A stretch of DNA of 6,941 nucleotides. It comes from Gammaproteobacteria bacterium. GTDB lineage: Bacteria; Pseudomonadota; Gammaproteobacteria; Enterobacterales; Psychrobiaceae. The translations under genes and the position numbers were made by a program. The notes under the pieces are model-generated. The model searched no databases. It was not told the origin of the DNA and saw nothing but the letters and a program-made list of their open reading frames with translations. The stretch spans positions 1 to 6,941 of the forward strand of contig JABSRS010000178.1 in NCBI GenBank assembly GCA_013214885.1. The letters run 5' to 3'. Below, in pieces: positions 5,885 through 6,941 of the stretch (position 1 is its first letter; every line of letters starts with the position of its first letter).

Positions 5885-6445
5885 TTATTTTAATAATTTA
5901 ACGACATCGGCCAGAGAAGCAACGACATTAGTTGCTAACGCTTGACCTTGCTCGGTAATTTCTTTACCGGTAGTCACTAGAATATTGGTGTTAATTCCTG
6001 CATTTATCCCAGCCTGAATATCTGATTCCTTGTCACCGACTAAGTAACACTGACTTAGATCTAGCGATAAATGTTCTGCAGCAGTTAAAATCATGCCTGG
6101 TTGTGGCTTGCGGCACTGACAATCTTGCTTATAGTCACCAAGACCATCGACAGGATGGTGAGGACAAAAGTAAATACCGTCCAGCTCAACGCCTTTATCT
6201 GCAAATGACCAATCCATCCATTCTGTTAATGACGTAAATTGATCTTCGGTGTAGTAACCACGACCGATCCCCGATTGATTCGTGATAATAACCAACTGGT
6301 AGCCCTTGGCTTTAATTTGCTCACAAGCTTCGAATACGCCTTCAATAAACTCAAAGTCGTCACTGTGGGAAACGTAACCAGCGTCGATGTTTATCACACC
6401 ATCGCGATCTAGAAATACTGCTTTATTAGACATTTGATTTGCCAT
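5885..6445 (-). CDS. gmhB: D-glycero-beta-D-manno-heptose 1,7-bisphosphate 7-phosphatase
   Basis: GmhB removes the C7 phosphate from heptose 1,7-bisphosphate in the cytoplasmic ADP-heptose pathway that feeds LPS inner-core synthesis. The 186-residue protein is a HAD-superfamily phosphatase close to the E. coli enzyme throughout. Motif I is FLDRDGVIN with nucleophile D13 and acid/base D15. Motif II is T55-N-Q-S-G. The zinc loop has C94, H96, C109 and C111 (CPHH...CQCRKP), with K113 following. The last motif, VGDKESD, supplies D138 and D142 for magnesium. The conserved TEWMDWSFAD stretch near 74-83 also matches. The ATG at 6445 gives four residues more than the ATG at 6433; neither has a clear SD, and both leave the catalytic domain complete. 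The gene is monocistronic, with a terminator just downstream, and no other heptose gene is nearby. Confidence 0.95.
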   Translation of the reverse strand: MANQMSNKAVFLDRDGVINIDAGYVSHSDDFEFIEGVFEACEQIKAKGYQLVIITNQSGIGRGYYTEDQFTSLTEWMDWSFADKGVELDGIYFCPHHPVDGLGDYKQDCQCRKPQPGMILTAAEHLSLDLSQCYLVGDKESDIQAGINAGINTNILVTTGKEITEQGQALATNVVASLADVVKLLK

Positions 6446-6472
6446 TAAATATTAAACTGGAATTTGACAATA

Positions 6473-6481
6473 ATTCTAACA
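6473..6481 (-). promoter_or_regulatory. Candidate extended -10 promoter for gmhB
   Basis: TGTTAGAAT on the minus strand combines the TG extension with a 5-of-6 -10 box (TAGAAT). It would start transcription near 6466, about 20 nt before the gmhB ATG at 6445. No consensus -35 is visible, which is tolerable for an extended -10 promoter. Confidence 0.4.
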
Positions 6482-6654
6482 CACTAAACAACATGCAGCC
6501 CAGAGTTAACAGCACCTCACCCTACTGGAGTGATGATTAGATCGCATTAACAAGCCAAGTGCTAACATCATCAACACAAACTAGCGGGCTTAGGAATATA
6601 AATCAAAAACGATAGGGTCTATTTCGTAAACACACCTATTATTAATAGAATATT

Positions 6655-6662
6655 AGGGAGGA
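6655..6662 (+). promoter_or_regulatory. Ribosome binding site of the tyrosine phosphatase gene
   Basis: AGGGAGGA lies 6 nt before the ATG at 6669. It is the strongest SD in the window and supports this start, and therefore the long N-terminus of the protein. Confidence 0.75.
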
Positions 6663-6668
6663 TTTTCA

Positions 6669-6941
6669 ATGTTTAGCAATAACTACGGAACATACAGGGG
6701 CTTTATTCGCTCCAAAATAGATAACTTAAAGAATACTCTTGGCGTATATCAGCACTATAAAGACATCGATTGGACTATCGTAAATCGCTTGGTATTTGTC
6801 TGTCAGGGCAATATTTGTCGTTCTTCTTTCGCCCATTATTATGCGCTAAACCGAAGTGACCACGTGGCATCACTTGGTTATGCGACGACGACGGGAAAAG
6901 GTGCTAATGAAGTGGCTGCCAAAGTAGCAGATGCCCGTGGC
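6669..6941 (+). CDS. Low-molecular-weight protein-tyrosine phosphatase (partial, C-terminus off the right edge)
   Basis: Ninety-one residues are visible. LVFVCQGNICRSS at 41-53 contains the CX5R(S/T) P-loop, with nucleophile C45 and phosphate-binding R51, the signature of LMW-PTPs. The general-acid DP motif and the rest of the fold lie beyond the edge. In bacteria these enzymes often (Wzb-type) dephosphorylate the tyrosine kinase that controls exopolysaccharide or capsule export, and their genes sit in polysaccharide loci. That role is inference here, since no kinase or export gene is in view. About 40 residues precede the P-loop strand, whereas classical members begin almost directly with it. 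The excellent SD at 6655-6662 argues this extension is real. The gene diverges from gmhB across 223 bp, in which I see no consensus promoter and no ops/JUMPstart element. Confidence 0.85.
   Translation, partial: MFSNNYGTYRGFIRSKIDNLKNTLGVYQHYKDIDWTIVNRLVFVCQGNICRSSFAHYYALNRSDHVASLGYATTTGKGANEVAAKVADARG

Noticed and set aside
6446..6668. ops/JUMPstart antitermination element or consensus promoter before the tyrosine phosphatase gene
   Set aside because: No GGCGGTAG core is present. AT-rich -10-like words (TATAAA 6597, TATTAT 6637) have no -35 partner at normal spacing.

Overview
The window looks like chromosomal DNA from a marine-type gammaproteobacterium, plausibly of the Alteromonadales (Colwellia/Thalassotalea-like). 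The grounds are moderately AT-rich DNA, strong GAGG-type ribosome binding sites, a DctB/DctD-type two-component pair, a short Vibrio/Colwellia-style phasin and a GmhB close to the E. coli protein. The taxonomic guess is inference only.

Layout. Positions 1-1031 (minus) hold the first 343 residues of a sigma-54-dependent response regulator of the DctD type; its C-terminus lies outside the window. It overlaps by 23 bp the 3' end of its partner, a DctB-type membrane sensor kinase (1009-2847, minus). A 273-bp divergent intergenic region follows. It carries a recognisable sigma-70 promoter, a perfect 25-bp palindrome and a second TGC-N3-GCA element, all in front of a small phasin gene (3121-3450, plus). 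The phasin ends in a hairpin terminator and converges on a large minus-strand gene (3534-5723) for a DUF6351-type secreted or membrane-anchored alpha/beta hydrolase. That gene is split by one in-frame TAA at 4614-4616, so it appears as two reading frames in the same frame and is most likely a pseudogene, unless the stop is a sequencing error or is read through. A strong bidirectional terminator (5836-5869) separates it from gmhB (5885-6445, minus), the heptose-bisphosphate phosphatase of LPS inner-core precursor synthesis. Divergent from gmhB, at 6669, begins a low-molecular-weight protein-tyrosine phosphatase of the kind found in exopolysaccharide/capsule loci; it runs off the right edge.

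How the genes fit together. The DctB/DctD pair should sense periplasmic C4-dicarboxylates or related organic acids and activate sigma-54 promoters, but no transporter gene is in view. The phasin implies storage of polyhydroxyalkanoate granules. The right edge (gmhB, LMW-PTP) concerns surface polysaccharides. I see no mobile element, CRISPR array, RNA gene or integration site, and no convincing undescribed system. The observations most worth a second look are the in-frame stop in the DUF6351 gene and the symmetrical elements bracketing the phasin promoter, which resemble operator sites for a PhaR-type repressor.
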